Source of the DNA: Candidatus Obscuribacter sp. | Lineage (GTDB): Bacteria; Cyanobacteriota; Vampirovibrionia; Obscuribacterales; Obscuribacteraceae | Direction: 5' to 3' | DNA length: 64,000 nucleotides | NCBI GenBank assembly: GCA_016712465.1 | Contig: JADJQZ010000001.1 | Coordinates: forward strand, 5,022,001-5,086,000 | Shown: in pieces, positions 27,556 to 37,061 of the stretch | How the letters are laid out: every line of letters starts with the position of its first letter | Position numbering within the stretch: the stretch's first letter is position 1 | Made by a program: the position numbers and the translations under genes | Notes under the pieces: generated by a model | What the model was told of the DNA's origin: nothing | Database searches by the model: none | The model's input: the letters and a program-made list of their open reading frames with translations, nothing else

Positions 27556-28500
27556 ATGAGTGAACACATCATTTTCATGATTCATGGTATCACCGATGGT
27601 TCCAATGTCGAGCGTGATTTTGAGAGCTTGAAGAAACTCCTGCAGCCGAAACTACGGAGAGACAGCAAGAACTTTAAGCTTGTCGGTATCAACTGGAGCC
27701 CCTCTACCATTAGCGGCAAGAGCGTCATATATAACCGCTGTTTCGGTAAAATTGAGGCGGGAGACAGAGCGCTTGTAGACGCGACTTTGTACCCTATGCA
27801 ATTGAATCCGCATCTGCTGGGCTCAGTCTTTCACATACCTAGCCCATTTTGTCTATTAAAGTCGCACTGGCATGCCTGGCGGGGCTGGCGATATTTTTCT
27901 ACGCTATTTGTGGGAGATATCATTGCCTACACCGACGAAAACGACAATGGCATAAGGCGCTCGGTGTGGAAACAGATGTACGAGGAGCTCTCGGGCTATG
28001 GCGATCAGTTGCCTGAGGTTTCCATCATCGGGCATTCTCTTGGTTCGGTGATCGCTTATGATTTTGTCTGGGCTCTTTTGGGGGAGGAAAAACCGCGTAT
28101 TTTTTCGATGGGCTCAGATGAAGGTGATAAAGTGGGTGAAGACTGGCTTTTGAAGCTGAGGGATACCTATCGGAATCTGATCACTGTCGGCTCTCCTGTT
28201 GGGCTGTTCCTCATGCGCAACAAAAAGTTTTGGGACAGTTCCATGCAGAGCGACGATCGCTCGGTTATTCGCAATCTAAAAAATCCACTTACGAAAGGCA
28301 AGCATAAGTGGCTAAATATTTTTGATACCGATGACTTTGTCGGATATCCTCTGGCACCGCTGTTTTCCAGTGCAGAAAATGCCGATACCGCCGCTGCTCC
28401 AGTCGATCTGGAGGTTGAGTCAAACTGGTTTCCACCGGTGTCGCACGTTAACTACTGGAAAAATGGGAAAACGGCGAGTCTCATTGCCAACGCTTTTTAG
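27556..28500 (+). CDS. Alpha/beta hydrolase (serine esterase/lipase-like)
   Basis: The protein starts with a typical hydrolase strand and oxyanion region (HIIFMIHGITDGSNVERDFE). The nucleophile elbow is IIGHSLGSVIAYDFVW, with Ser161 as catalytic residue. A late His in FPPVSHVNYWKNGK is the probable triad base, and D in FDTDDFVGYPLAP is a candidate acid. No signal peptide is seen, so it is likely cytoplasmic. The 314-residue length fits a lipase-like esterase. The substrate is unknown. It stands alone between scars, and no linked gene suggests a pathway. Confidence 0.75.
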   Translation: MSEHIIFMIHGITDGSNVERDFESLKKLLQPKLRRDSKNFKLVGINWSPSTISGKSVIYNRCFGKIEAGDRALVDATLYPMQLNPHLLGSVFHIPSPFCLLKSHWHAWRGWRYFSTLFVGDIIAYTDENDNGIRRSVWKQMYEELSGYGDQLPEVSIIGHSLGSVIAYDFVWALLGEEKPRIFSMGSDEGDKVGEDWLLKLRDTYRNLITVGSPVGLFLMRNKKFWDSSMQSDDRSVIRNLKNPLTKGKHKWLNIFDTDDFVGYPLAPLFSSAENADTAAAPVDLEVESNWFPPVSHVNYWKNGKTASLIANAF

Positions 28501-28584
28501 GGCTAGGTGCTCCGGCAATTGCTATTGCAGTCGAGAGTGCGCAACGCCTTACAATTGGGGGCATTGATAAAAACCAATGACAGT

Positions 28585-28814
28585 AGGATAAGCACAGGGC
28601 AGGATTTCAATAAAAAATGTTATCTGGATAACAGGCCAGCGGCCTTTCCGCAAGCACACCCTATTACCACATCAAAAGCTCAGTCCAACAGTGGGTTTTA
28701 ATGCTCTCAAGTGGTACAATAGTGGTCTTCAATTTGGTTGAGTAGTCGCCCATGGACACTAACTCTCCATCTCGTTTTACCGTTTTGTCGATGACAACTT
28801 TCACTACCAAGACG
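28585..28814 (+). repeat. Duplicated segment, copy B (degenerate small-gene start)
   Basis: Matches copy A at 23141-23390. At 28752 an ATG starts MDTNSPSRFTV, but one T of the TTTTTG run is missing relative to copy A, so the frame changes to LSMTTFTTKT. At 28815 similarity stops and a zinc-ribbon gene remnant on the other strand begins. The gap 28501-28584 holds nothing I recognise. Confidence 0.75.
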
Positions 28815-28815
28815 T

Positions 28816-29178
28816 TCAGGCAGACCATCAAAGAGTCTTCCACGGCGCTATCGGCATTTTCTTGCGCCCCTATCCTGAAAGCCACCGGGTCAACCGCTGT
28901 CCAGCACCGCTGATGGGCTATACTCCAGCTCCCCGAACCTGACCGGCTCATAGATGTCATCCAATGAGATCCCGGTAAAGCTCCTCAATATCGACCCTCT
29001 CACCCGCGCTCTCTACCAGGTGCTCTATCACCCAGTCATAGCCCCATTCCACGCCAACGCCTTCCACTTCTCTCATAAGGTCATCACTTCCACATTTCGG
29101 GCAGCGGTACTGACCGTTTTCATCGGCTTCGACTGTTACATAGACCGAGCAACAGAACAGCCTTGAGGCTCTCTTACA
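28816..29178 (-). pseudogene. Zinc-ribbon protein remnant, truncated and frameshifted
   Basis: Read on the minus strand from 29178: CKRASRLFCCSVYVTVEADE, then NGQYRCPKCGSDDLMREVEG, VGVEWGYDWVIEHLVESAGE and LYRDLIG, then a stop. Similarity to a conserved arrangement resumes in other frames (YEPVRFGELEYSPSAVLDS, then DPVAFRIGAQENADSAVED). Two CxxC-like pairs suggest a zinc ribbon. The start codon part is missing here but survives at 25462-25578. At 28815 the sequence is fused to the small-gene duplicate. I recall a plasmid/phage-type hypothetical family of this pattern, but cannot name it. Confidence 0.6.
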
Positions 29179-29184
29179 CCGCTA

Positions 29185-29238
29185 CTGTCCTTTGCCCTCG
29201 TTGAATGCATCCACCAACACTGAAACCAGCATGGTCAA
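29185..29238 (+). repeat. Deletion-derived fragment of the RDD gene 3' end
   Basis: CTGTCCTTTGCCCTCGTTG matches 7791-7809 with one change. It is joined directly to ATCCACCAACACTGAAAC and CATGGTCAA, which match 7873-7902. The ~63 bases in between are deleted, so this is a scar of a duplicated RDD gene. Confidence 0.65.
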
Positions 29239-29253
29239 CTACGCTCACGGCAA

Positions 29254-29772
29254 TCAAGGAGCCGTTTTCCGCGATTTTAGCCGTCTTAGAAAGATTGCTC
29301 GCTGTTTCTTTTTCTCGTAGCAGGCTTTTCCTTCTTGCATTGAGTCGTTATAAAGCAACGCCTCTCCCGGGATGTCTTTTAGAAGCACTGTGGCTTTCTG
29401 ATAGGCCAATGCAGCCTTATCATATTGAGTCAAGCTTATTAAATTCTTGCCTAATTCCCTGTACTCCTTTGCAAGAGCAATCTTAGACTCGATAGAACTC
29501 GGATGTTGCAGGTTTAGCTGGCGCGTTTTCCTCTCCAGACAGATTAGCATTTCATCATGGTGCTTCTTGACAGTAATCCATGCTCCTGGCCCAATATTGC
29601 AGTCGTCTTCGCTGTAATTCGCTGGTGGCGGCGGCGTATCTGATAGGATAACTGGTGATTCATGAAGCTCTGGTGCACCGGAAGCACAGGAAAGCGTACT
29701 TGCCAGAAGAAGGAAAAGTGTAGAAACAACAAGCCTTACTGAACTGTGATGAGGCTTACAAAGGCAACTCAT
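29254..29772 (-). CDS. Exported protein with a single TPR-like segment
   Basis: The frame is open from 29844, but the ATG at 29772 follows the WG-repeat gene stop by 19 bases and starts a signal sequence (VRLVVSTLFLLLASTLSC). The Cys at its end gives a poor lipobox, so lipidation is uncertain. The mature part begins with a Pro-rich stretch and then has helical sequence of TPR type (LAKEYRELGKNLISLTQYDK, AALAYQKATVLLKDIPG), ending Lys/Arg-rich. Probably co-transcribed with the WG gene, which repeats the WG-then-TPR gene order seen at 7987-10096. Function unknown. Confidence 0.6.
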   Translation of the reverse strand: MSCLCKPHHSSVRLVVSTLFLLLASTLSCASGAPELHESPVILSDTPPPPANYSEDDCNIGPGAWITVKKHHDEMLICLERKTRQLNLQHPSSIESKIALAKEYRELGKNLISLTQYDKAALAYQKATVLLKDIPGEALLYNDSMQEGKACYEKKKQRAIFLRRLKSRKTAP

Positions 29773-29791
29773 AAATGTTCCTCTTGCCGAA

Positions 29792-31219
29792 TTACTTCGA
29801 ACCGAGTGATGCTGCGGCAAACCCGCCAACAAATTTTCGTGCATCTGTGTAACTAGGCTTTATAAGAACACGTCCACTGAAGTCAATATAACCCCATCTG
29901 TCACTTGCACTTGAATCACATTGCTTATAGCCATTTCGCCCATTTTCATTTAGTAGCACCATGCCATCATCTGCGAACTCTAAGGAATCTATCCAAGGTG
30001 ATTGAAAAACCACCTTGCCGCTCTTGTCTATTAACTTCCACAATTTTCCAAACACAAAATTGCTTGCCACAATCGTCATTTCTTCTTGATGTGACCAAAA
30101 ATCTAAGAACTTAATTTTTGTTGCAAGCAAGCGATTTGATTTCAGATCGAAAAAGTTTATGTCCCACGGCTCACCATCTGATACTGGGACAATTTCGTCA
30201 GAAGAAGGCCAGATTCGCTTAAATTCGGGGCTACGTCTTTTTCCTGTCTTATCTACGATAAAAGACGTTCCCGAATCAGAGACGGCAAACAAACCATTGC
30301 CTGTCGTTGAGATATCTGAATAGACGCAGGGAATTACGAGATTTCCTCGTAAATCCATTACGCCAACTCTATCTCCCTTTACAGATCTAACGACACAATA
30401 GTCACTAGTGCGCTGAGCAACATGCCTAAATTCTGGAAGTTCTCGCTGGATACAACCAGTGTCATCGATAATGACGACCTGGCAATCTTCATGCTGTTTT
30501 CTCATCACAACTGCATTGTGGTTGTTGAATACAGCACGTTCTTCGAAGGCTGGTTGTACCAACACCTTGCCATTTTTGGAAATGAGCCCCCACAGAGCAC
30601 TTCCAGGTTTCCTGAATAAAAAAACAGCATTCTTCGAGTAAACCAGCTCCATTCTACTTGGCTTAATCAGCCAAGCCAAGGAATCATCAATAACTCCAGA
30701 TTCGCCGCTTCTTGAATTTCTCAATATGGCGAACCCATCAGTATCGTAAGAATGCACAGAAAAGATTTTAAGATCAGCTCTTAAGGGGAGTTCAGTAAAG
30801 AGCTGCTTACAGACCGCCCCATGCTTCATCATTTCGTATTGAATTCGATTCATTTTCGTCTGTTTGATCGCAGAAATAGCATTACGGGATTCGTCTACCG
30901 TTAAATAATCAACAGGGATGCTTTCAGCAGCCCCCCTTTGATTTTGTTGTCCATTACTAATGGAAGTTCCCACTAACATAGTGTTCTGTGGTTGTTTCAA
31001 AACAAATACACGGCTATATTGCAAGGGTAAAATAGTCTTTCCGGTGCGATCAATAACTCCCCATTCAGACTTCGGATTGAGATGGCCTGCTAGCTCACCT
31101 TCTTCCAGATTCGGCAACGGTCCAATAGCTTCAGCTTGCAAGGCTGTCGAAGACAGCAAAGCTGCTATGCAGAATTTGCAAGCCACTTTACACAGCAACT
31201 TTCGAAGCAAATCCACCAC
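29792..31219 (-). CDS. Exported WG-repeat protein, third and divergent copy
   Basis: A signal peptide (CIAALLSSTALQAEA) precedes WG-type repeats: SEWGVIDRTGKTILPLQYSR, SALWGLISKNGKVLVQPAF, VGVMDLRGNLVIPCVYSDI and DRWGYIDFSGRVLIKPSYTD. The middle of the protein is less regular. It is clearly more distant from the pair at 8540 and 21602 than those are from each other, and it has no RTX neighbour. A TPR-containing exported gene lies 19 bases downstream. Ligand and role are unknown. Confidence 0.75.
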   Translation of the reverse strand: MVDLLRKLLCKVACKFCIAALLSSTALQAEAIGPLPNLEEGELAGHLNPKSEWGVIDRTGKTILPLQYSRVFVLKQPQNTMLVGTSISNGQQNQRGAAESIPVDYLTVDESRNAISAIKQTKMNRIQYEMMKHGAVCKQLFTELPLRADLKIFSVHSYDTDGFAILRNSRSGESGVIDDSLAWLIKPSRMELVYSKNAVFLFRKPGSALWGLISKNGKVLVQPAFEERAVFNNHNAVVMRKQHEDCQVVIIDDTGCIQRELPEFRHVAQRTSDYCVVRSVKGDRVGVMDLRGNLVIPCVYSDISTTGNGLFAVSDSGTSFIVDKTGKRRSPEFKRIWPSSDEIVPVSDGEPWDINFFDLKSNRLLATKIKFLDFWSHQEEMTIVASNFVFGKLWKLIDKSGKVVFQSPWIDSLEFADDGMVLLNENGRNGYKQCDSSASDRWGYIDFSGRVLIKPSYTDARKFVGGFAAASLGSK

Positions 31220-31298
31220 CCAAATCTTTCACAACAATTGGGAAATTAGGCTACCAATAAAAAGCTTACCATAAGCTACTGGCTCTGTTTGCGACTGA

Positions 31299-31526
31299 TG
31301 CGCTGGCGCAAAAGCCTGGCAACTACTGGCTGGCACCGGGCTGACGTCGGAGCAACACGGCGAGCTGTTCGGTAGCTACGATCTTTATCTTTCTCAGGAC
31401 AGTTTCGTTCTCCATAGTCTGGAATTCGACGTCAAATCGAAGGCGCCTTTCCCAGGTCTAAACAGCCCCTACGCTGAAAGCTTAGCCGTAACTACTTCCC
31501 GCTGCGCTGCATCTCTTTCTGTTTAG
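31299..31526 (+). pseudogene. Possible gene remnant without start codon
   Basis: A plus-strand frame open from a TGA at 31296 to a stop at 31524 reads GAKAWQLLAGTGLTSEQHGE, LFGSYDLYLSQDSF and EFDVKSKAPFPGLNSPYAES. Its composition looks coding rather than random, but there is no start codon and it runs into the 3' end of the opposite gene. I do not recognise the family. It is the only content of the 270-base gap between the WG and protease genes. Confidence 0.3.
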
Positions 31527-33826
31527 CAAGAGCCTGGTTGAGGGCGTTCATCTGGCCCTCTAGAGTGCTTAGTTTCTCCTGGGCCAGCTTAGACCAGGGA
31601 TAGAATCTCAAAATTTCCTTGAGCGTGCTTACAGCCTTGGGCATGTCGGCAAAAGTCTCCGACAGTTTCACCTGATACCAGAGAGCCTGCCAGTTATCAG
31701 GCTCCAGAAAGAGAGCCTTCTCAATATAGCGCTGCATCTCAGGGAAGCGCTGCGACTTATATAGATGCACCGAGCAATCCACATTGACGGCTGCGTCCTG
31801 CGGAGCCAGTTGCAAGGCCCGGTCCATGGTCTGCTTGGCTGAATCCATTTGCCCGTTATCGAGATAGAGCAAACTCCAGTCAGCCAGAATGCGCCCTTCC
31901 ACCTCGGTAGCACCAATGCGTTTGGATAATTCCTGAGCCTTGACGAAGTAATCGTAAGCAGCCTTGGAATGCTCGGGACGATTTAAGTCTTTGGCCATCA
32001 TGCGCTTGAGATTGCCGAGCCTTCCCAGGGCTCTTGCCTCATTGCGCTTGTCGGCACCGCCTGATGCCGCCAAGAGAGCACGCTGATAGGCATTTTCGGA
32101 AAGGCGGAAATCACGTTTCTGAATCAGTTGATCATCGCCTTGCTTGAGAGCCTGCTCGATTTCACTGCGTAATTTGACGACGCCGGAAGATTTGAGGAGC
32201 ATGCGCTGGAATTTGTAATCGATATAGACGATAAAATTTTCCAGCAGGGGATTACCGACAATACCCAGATTGGTAGTCTGGAAGAAACCTTGATTATTGG
32301 CTGTACTGGCAGCCGGCGCCTTACTGATTGTATATGTAAAATCCACCCTGGAGACCGGACGCCCGCCCAGGCTGACACCGTCTATGGTGACACGCCCCAG
32401 TTTAATAGGCTTGCCGTCAAGACCGGTTCCTTCCGTAACACGATGCCCGGAAGCAGCACCGGCATATTTGAGGGCCACCGCAGCAGGCAAATTATTGTAA
32501 GCTGCACCGGTGTCAACCAGCATGGGCACATCTTCCTTGCCTACGCGCACTTTCACCACGGGGGCGCTGCGGCGAGCGAAGGGCACGGCAATCAGATCGG
32601 CTGGTCTTACGAAAGTATCGGCGTCATAGAAGGTAATCTGCGACTTGCCGTAATCGATGGCCACCACATAGCGCGAGATAAGATTGGTGCCGATGATGCC
32701 AGCCAGGCGCCGGCCCAGATGGCGCGACTGACCGGAGAGATCAAGACTGCGCGCATCCAGATCGTTAACCACAAGATTACCAAGCTCCAGGCGTCCTATG
32801 GTGGTAACATTGGTAGCCACGGCGCCACCAAGGGCGGTGAGATTGGCCAGCCCCTCTTTCAGTAGATAATTCTCGGCGGCCACCCGCCTGTCGATAATGG
32901 TCTCGGAAGCACCGGTGTCGAAGAGAAATTCCAGCTCCTCGCCGTTATTGATGCGCCCTTTCACCAATAATTCCCGCTGGGAATAATCGAAGGGCAGTTG
33001 CACGGGACGGGCCAATTTATAGCTGCCGCCCGGCCGACCGAAATCCGAATCGGGCACCTTGGTCAGGCTGACGTCTTCCACCTGCCTGAGCATGGCAGCC
33101 TTGCCGTCTACAAGGCGCGCCTGCCTGTAGGGGTAAACAGTGCCAAGGGCTGGGCGGTACTCACCAAATTCCAGGCGTACCAATTTGCCGCCACTCTTAA
33201 ATTCCACCGCTGTAAGCAGAAAGGAGAGCGGCTCAATAAAAAGAGTAAAGGAGCTATTCTCCTGCTTAAGACTCTTCACTTCCAGACTGTGGGTGGAAGT
33301 TTTACCGCCATAGGTTACTTCCACACCGCTATCGCTATCGGCAAGCGCCCTTACGGTCTCAAGGAGGTAAAGAGATGGCGGCAGGGTTTCCCAATTTAAG
33401 GCATTGGCACTCTCGGATGAGAGATCGGCCACTGAACTGCCGTTTTTTATCCAGGCGAAGCTGCCGTCAAAACCCTGAGAGAAACTGCCACCGGCAGGCT
33501 TTTCATGATCAAGGCGCCAGAGATTAGCCCGGCGAAGAATACGAAACGTAGCATCGGGCTCGGCACCACCATTAGTGGCGAGATCAGCCCCTTCAAACTC
33601 CTTACCTACGACGGAAAAGCCCCGGCCCGAGCGACTGCACGCTTTCGGCACCGCCATAGGCAGACAGACTTTTATTGAGCAAGACTGACGGGCTTAGCTG
33701 ACTGCTTTCAGCAGCGGTTTCCGCCGCTTGAACCGGACTTTGCAAATCAAAGGCAAAGCCGGCACCGAAAATGAGCCATGGAAGAAAGAGACCGGCAAGG
33801 GTTAGATTGCGGCCAGCTGCTTGCAT
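31492..33826 (-). pseudogene. Retropepsin-like aspartic protease with TPR tail, frameshifted
   Basis: The second frame (33657 to 31492) has two aspartic-protease motifs, FLFDTGASETIID and PMLVDTGAAYNNLP, that together would form one bilobal active site. A beta-rich N-terminal domain precedes them and TPR sequence follows (SKAAYDYFVKAQELSKRIGA and onward). The signal peptide and the start of the mature protein (LLNKSLSAYGGAESVQSL) are in another frame, from an ATG at 33826 to a stop at 33602. The join is in a G/C tract near 33615-33628 where one extra base seems present. It overlaps kdsA by 25 bases, so it was probably co-transcribed. Either a recent pseudogene or a sequence error. Confidence 0.75.
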
Positions 33827-34674
33827 TGACCTGGAGCCGGAAGCGCGAGCGGACTGAGAGTCTGATAGACCTGACGCAATTTTAAACACTGCTCGATGAG
33901 CTCCTCCACTTGTGCCAAGGGTACCTGATTGGCGGCATCGCTTTTTGCTTCATCGGGATTGGGATGCACTTCCATGAACATGCCGTCGGCGCCGGCCACC
34001 ACAGCGGCCCGAGCCAGGGTCGGCACATATTGCCGCTGCCCTGAGGAGGCATCGCCGGCGCCACCAGGCAACTGCACCGAGTGCGTGGCATCAAAAATGA
34101 CGGGGTAGCCGTTTTCTTGCATGATGGGAATGGAGCGGAAATCTACTACCAGGTTGTTATAGCCGAAACTGGCTCCACGCTCGGTCAAAAGAATATTCTC
34201 ATTACCCGAGTCGACAAGCTTCTTGACGGCATTGGTCATATCGCGCGGCGCCAGGAACTGTCCTTTCTTGACGTTAACGGCCTTACCGGTGCGGGCTGCG
34301 GCCACGAGCAAATCGGTCTGTCGGCAGAGGAAGGCGGGAATCTGCAAAATATCCAGCACGGCTGCTGCTTCATCGCACTGGGCACTTTCGTGCACATCGG
34401 AGAGCACCGGCACTCCCAGTTCCCTTTTTACTTCGGCCAGCATCTTCAGACCCTCGGCCAGACCGGGTCCGCGAAAGCCGTTTACGGAAGTACGATTAGC
34501 TTTATCAAAAGAAGATTTGAAAACCAGATCAAAGTTGTGCTTGCGGGAAAGGGCCAAGAGATGCCTGGCAGTGACAAGCAAAATATCGTAGCTTTCAATC
34601 ACGCAGGGACCGGCGATGATCAAAAACCTGCTGGGACTGGTCTCCATTGACCCGATTTTGACTGTCTTTACCAT
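33802..34674 (-). CDS. kdsA: 3-deoxy-8-phosphooctulonate synthase (KDO8P synthase)
   Basis: Condenses phosphoenolpyruvate with arabinose 5-phosphate to make KDO 8-phosphate, the precursor of the inner-core sugar of LPS, in the cytoplasm. Family motifs: FLIIAGPCVIES, LVFKSSFDKANRTS, PVLSDVHESAQCDEAA, VNVKKGQFLAPRDM, TERGASFGYNNLVVD and FDATHSVQLPGG. Length of about 290 aa is normal. The ATG at 34674 has GAGAG at a good distance, so I prefer it to the frame opening at 34689. Its presence says the organism makes LPS or a KDO-containing glycan. The rest of the KDO pathway is not in this window. Confidence 0.95.
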   Translation of the reverse strand: MVKTVKIGSMETSPSRFLIIAGPCVIESYDILLVTARHLLALSRKHNFDLVFKSSFDKANRTSVNGFRGPGLAEGLKMLAEVKRELGVPVLSDVHESAQCDEAAAVLDILQIPAFLCRQTDLLVAAARTGKAVNVKKGQFLAPRDMTNAVKKLVDSGNENILLTERGASFGYNNLVVDFRSIPIMQENGYPVIFDATHSVQLPGGAGDASSGQRQYVPTLARAAVVAGADGMFMEVHPNPDEAKSDAANQVPLAQVEELIEQCLKLRQVYQTLSPLALPAPGQCKQLAAI

Positions 34675-34736
34675 TTTGCACACTCTCAAAACTCGTGTAT
34701 ACCAAAAGCTATCGCTGAGGGTTTAATTGTATCAGT

Positions 34737-35066
34737 ATGACGGCAGTCCCTTTTACATCCAGCCCGGACGGGCTCAAACTGAGGCTTCACCTGCAACCCG
34801 GGGCGAAAACATCCGGCTTTGCCGGTCTTCGCCAGGCCGATGGACCGGGCGGCAAGACCGATACCAGGCTGGTTCTGCGCCTGACGGCGCCGGCCAGAGA
34901 GGGAGAAGCCAACCAGGCCTTGCTGTCCTTCCTGGCTTCAGCGCTGAAGTTGCCTAAATCATCTATAACCTTGGAAAGCGGCGCCACCAGCCGCCTCAAA
35001 ACAGTCTTCCTGAAGGGCTGCCCGGAAACTCTGGCGGAGCGACTGAAGCAGGCGGCCGGCATCTAA
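34737..35066 (+). CDS. DUF167 (YggU-type) protein
   Basis: 109 residues with the family pattern KLRLHLQPGAKTSGFAGL, RLTAPAREGEANQALLSFLA and SSITLESGATSRLKTVFL. DUF167 proteins are small cytoplasmic proteins of unknown role, found across bacteria and eukaryotes. It is divergent from kdsA by about 60 bases. No local partner suggests a function. Confidence 0.8.
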   Translation: MTAVPFTSSPDGLKLRLHLQPGAKTSGFAGLRQADGPGGKTDTRLVLRLTAPAREGEANQALLSFLASALKLPKSSITLESGATSRLKTVFLKGCPETLAERLKQAAGI

Positions 35067-35091
35067 GCAGCGGCTGAATCAGATAAAGAAT

Positions 35092-35430
35092 TCAGCGATT
35101 CATGTTCTTGACTAACTTGTAGACTGTGTGCCCGGCCCGCTGTGAGACAGGCATGATCAATCCCAGGCGGATGGCATCGGCCAGTATAGGACGCAAGGTT
35201 TTCATACGCTTGATTTGCCGGGGTCCACCGGCCATCTCCGGCAGGGTCATACCGAGCGGATTCTTCTCCAGCAACCTGACAACCTTGTTCTCAGCAGCCG
35301 GCGGCTTCGCCCCCTGGCCGGCCGGTCTGACAATGGGCGGACGTCCGCGTTTTTTTACTTCCGGTGTACCGGTCTCAGCCGCGGTATTCTCTTCGTCCTC
35401 CGGGACAGAGCCCGGTTCTTCCATATTCAC
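35092..35430 (-). CDS. Small basic protein with AT-hook-like motif and winged-helix-like end
   Basis: The N-terminal ~25 residues are acidic. KKRGRPP at residues 26-32 is an AT-hook-like DNA minor-groove motif. The C-terminal half (VVRLLEKNPLGMTLPEMAGG, RQIKRMKTLRPILADAIRLG, then LIMPVSQRAGHTVYKL) has the helix-turn-helix and wing pattern of a winged helix. A DNA-binding role is inferred from these two features and no family is recognised. It is convergent with the DUF167 gene and divergent from the kinase gene. Confidence 0.5.
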   Translation of the reverse strand: MNMEEPGSVPEDEENTAAETGTPEVKKRGRPPIVRPAGQGAKPPAAENKVVRLLEKNPLGMTLPEMAGGPRQIKRMKTLRPILADAIRLGLIMPVSQRAGHTVYKLVKNMNR

Positions 35431-35598
35431 AATCCCACCTATACCAGAGAATCTTTACCCTCGAGACTTACCGTGTAGATCTACCCACCGCAAAAATGCT
35501 CAAGAGCAAGCGCCATGCGAGTGCTATCATACGCGCCAGAGACCAAGCTGAAAAGATCACCGGATTAGTCAGGGGCGGCAGTAAGGATATCAAGTACA

Positions 35599-36900
35599 GT
35601 GACCGATTTCGCAACGGCCATCCAGAATCGATATCGCATTACCGGTGAACTGGGCTCAGGAACCATGGGTAATGTCTACAAAGCCGTACAGCTTGCCACA
35701 AACCGACCGGTGGCCATCAAAGTGCTGGCCTCAGATCTACTGCGCGACTCCAAATCATTGAAGCGGCTCAAACGAGAAGCCAAGGCACTTTCCGTCCTCA
35801 ATCATACGGGCATCGTCTGCGTCTATGAATTTGACACCCACTCGGCCCCCGTGCCTTTCATGGTTATGGAATTCGTGCCGGGGCGCTCACTGAAGGCAAT
35901 TCTCAAATCCAGACAGTTAAAGCTGGAAGAGACCGTCAATCTCATGCTGCAAGCGGCTAAGGCCCTGAGCCATGCTCACTATAAAGGCATCATTCACCGG
36001 GATGTAAAACCAGCCAATATGCTCATCGATGAAGAGCGCATGGAGCTGAAGATTGTGGACTTCGGCATTGCCAGGCCGGCCAGCAATCTTACCCAGGAAC
36101 AGCTGACCATGCAGGGGGAAGTATTCGGCAGCCCGCTCTATATGAGCCCGGAGCAGTGCCAGGGCATTGAGATAGATGCCCGCTCGGACATCTATTCCCT
36201 GGGTTGTGTCTTGTTTGAATGCCTGACCGGCCACCCGCCCTACCGAGGTGTCTCCGCCTTCGATACCATGACCATGCACCTCAACAGTGTCGTGCCGAAA
36301 CTTGAAGATGAGCTTGATCTAGGACCCTACCGGGCGCTGGCCACAATTGTGGAAAAGACTCTCTGCAAGAAGCCTGCCGATCGCTTTGCCAGCATGAGCG
36401 ACCTGGCCACCAGCCTGGCCATTTTGAAAGAGACAGTAGTTATCAATGCTGCACCGCAAAAGTTAGCACCCGGCAAGAGAATGCCAAGCAGTAAGGTGAC
36501 GGTTTCAGGTACGTCCCGGCAGAGCGTTAGCAAAACCCACGGTATAAAGCTTTTACTTCTGGTAATGGTGGGACTGGCGGCTGTGCTGGCCTCTATCTAC
36601 GTCGGCTTAAGTTGGAAGAAAGAATCTATTTCCAAGAGCGCCTTCACGCCCAAACTTCCTCTCAAACAGGGTACGGATGCCCCTCCCGAAGGAAACCATC
36701 GCTCGCCGATGCAAGAATACGAGGAACAAAGGGTGCCCTTGAACGGTCCTCCTGAAAACATGGAAAACCCTCAGTCCACTGGATCTCAAATGCAGGAAGG
36801 CGGGGTCTATCAGGTGGACATTCCCGTCAATGGTTCAGGCGCCGCCGAAGCACCGGTTAAAGACCAGACACCTGCCGTCGACAGCGGCAAACAGCAATAA
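35599..36900 (+). CDS. Membrane-anchored Ser/Thr protein kinase
   Basis: Starts at a GTG. The kinase domain covers about residues 10-285: Gly-rich loop GELGSGTMGNVYKA, catalytic Lys in VAIKVLAS, catalytic loop IIHRDVKPANML, metal-binding KIVDFGIARPAS and activation/APE region GSPLYMSPEQCQG. It is thus an active-looking Hanks-type (RD) kinase. A membrane helix near residues 314-336 (LLLLVMVGLAAVLASIYVGL) separates it from a short Pro/Glu-rich exterior. No PASTA domains. FHA and TMLE/TMLD-repeat proteins encoded within 4 kb are possible readers and substrates. Confidence 0.92.
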   Translation: MTDFATAIQNRYRITGELGSGTMGNVYKAVQLATNRPVAIKVLASDLLRDSKSLKRLKREAKALSVLNHTGIVCVYEFDTHSAPVPFMVMEFVPGRSLKAILKSRQLKLEETVNLMLQAAKALSHAHYKGIIHRDVKPANMLIDEERMELKIVDFGIARPASNLTQEQLTMQGEVFGSPLYMSPEQCQGIEIDARSDIYSLGCVLFECLTGHPPYRGVSAFDTMTMHLNSVVPKLEDELDLGPYRALATIVEKTLCKKPADRFASMSDLATSLAILKETVVINAAPQKLAPGKRMPSSKVTVSGTSRQSVSKTHGIKLLLLVMVGLAAVLASIYVGLSWKKESISKSAFTPKLPLKQGTDAPPEGNHRSPMQEYEEQRVPLNGPPENMENPQSTGSQMQEGGVYQVDIPVNGSGAAEAPVKDQTPAVDSGKQQ

Positions 36901-37061
36901 AGAATAGTTACAGGTTATCACCGGCTCACCCGATCCTGCACCTACTAGTTGATATATTCCTCAGTGTTCTTTGCAAGCATTCTCCACTTGCAAACAAGAG
37001 GCAACAATACACAAGTCAAGCGGCGGTCTATTCCTGAGACGGTCGCGGTAATTGAAGAGGA

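Noticed and set aside
8540..31219. WG-RTX locus as a classical toxin-antitoxin or contact-dependent inhibition system
   Set aside because: No toxin domain at the C-terminus, no TpsB or Rhs features, and no known antitoxin fold. The immunity idea for WG proteins remains only a hypothesis.
33602..33826. Independent small exported protein ahead of the protease
   Set aside because: Its mature sequence (LLNKSLSAYGGAESVQSL) reads as the normal beginning of the protease protein, so a frameshift explains it better.
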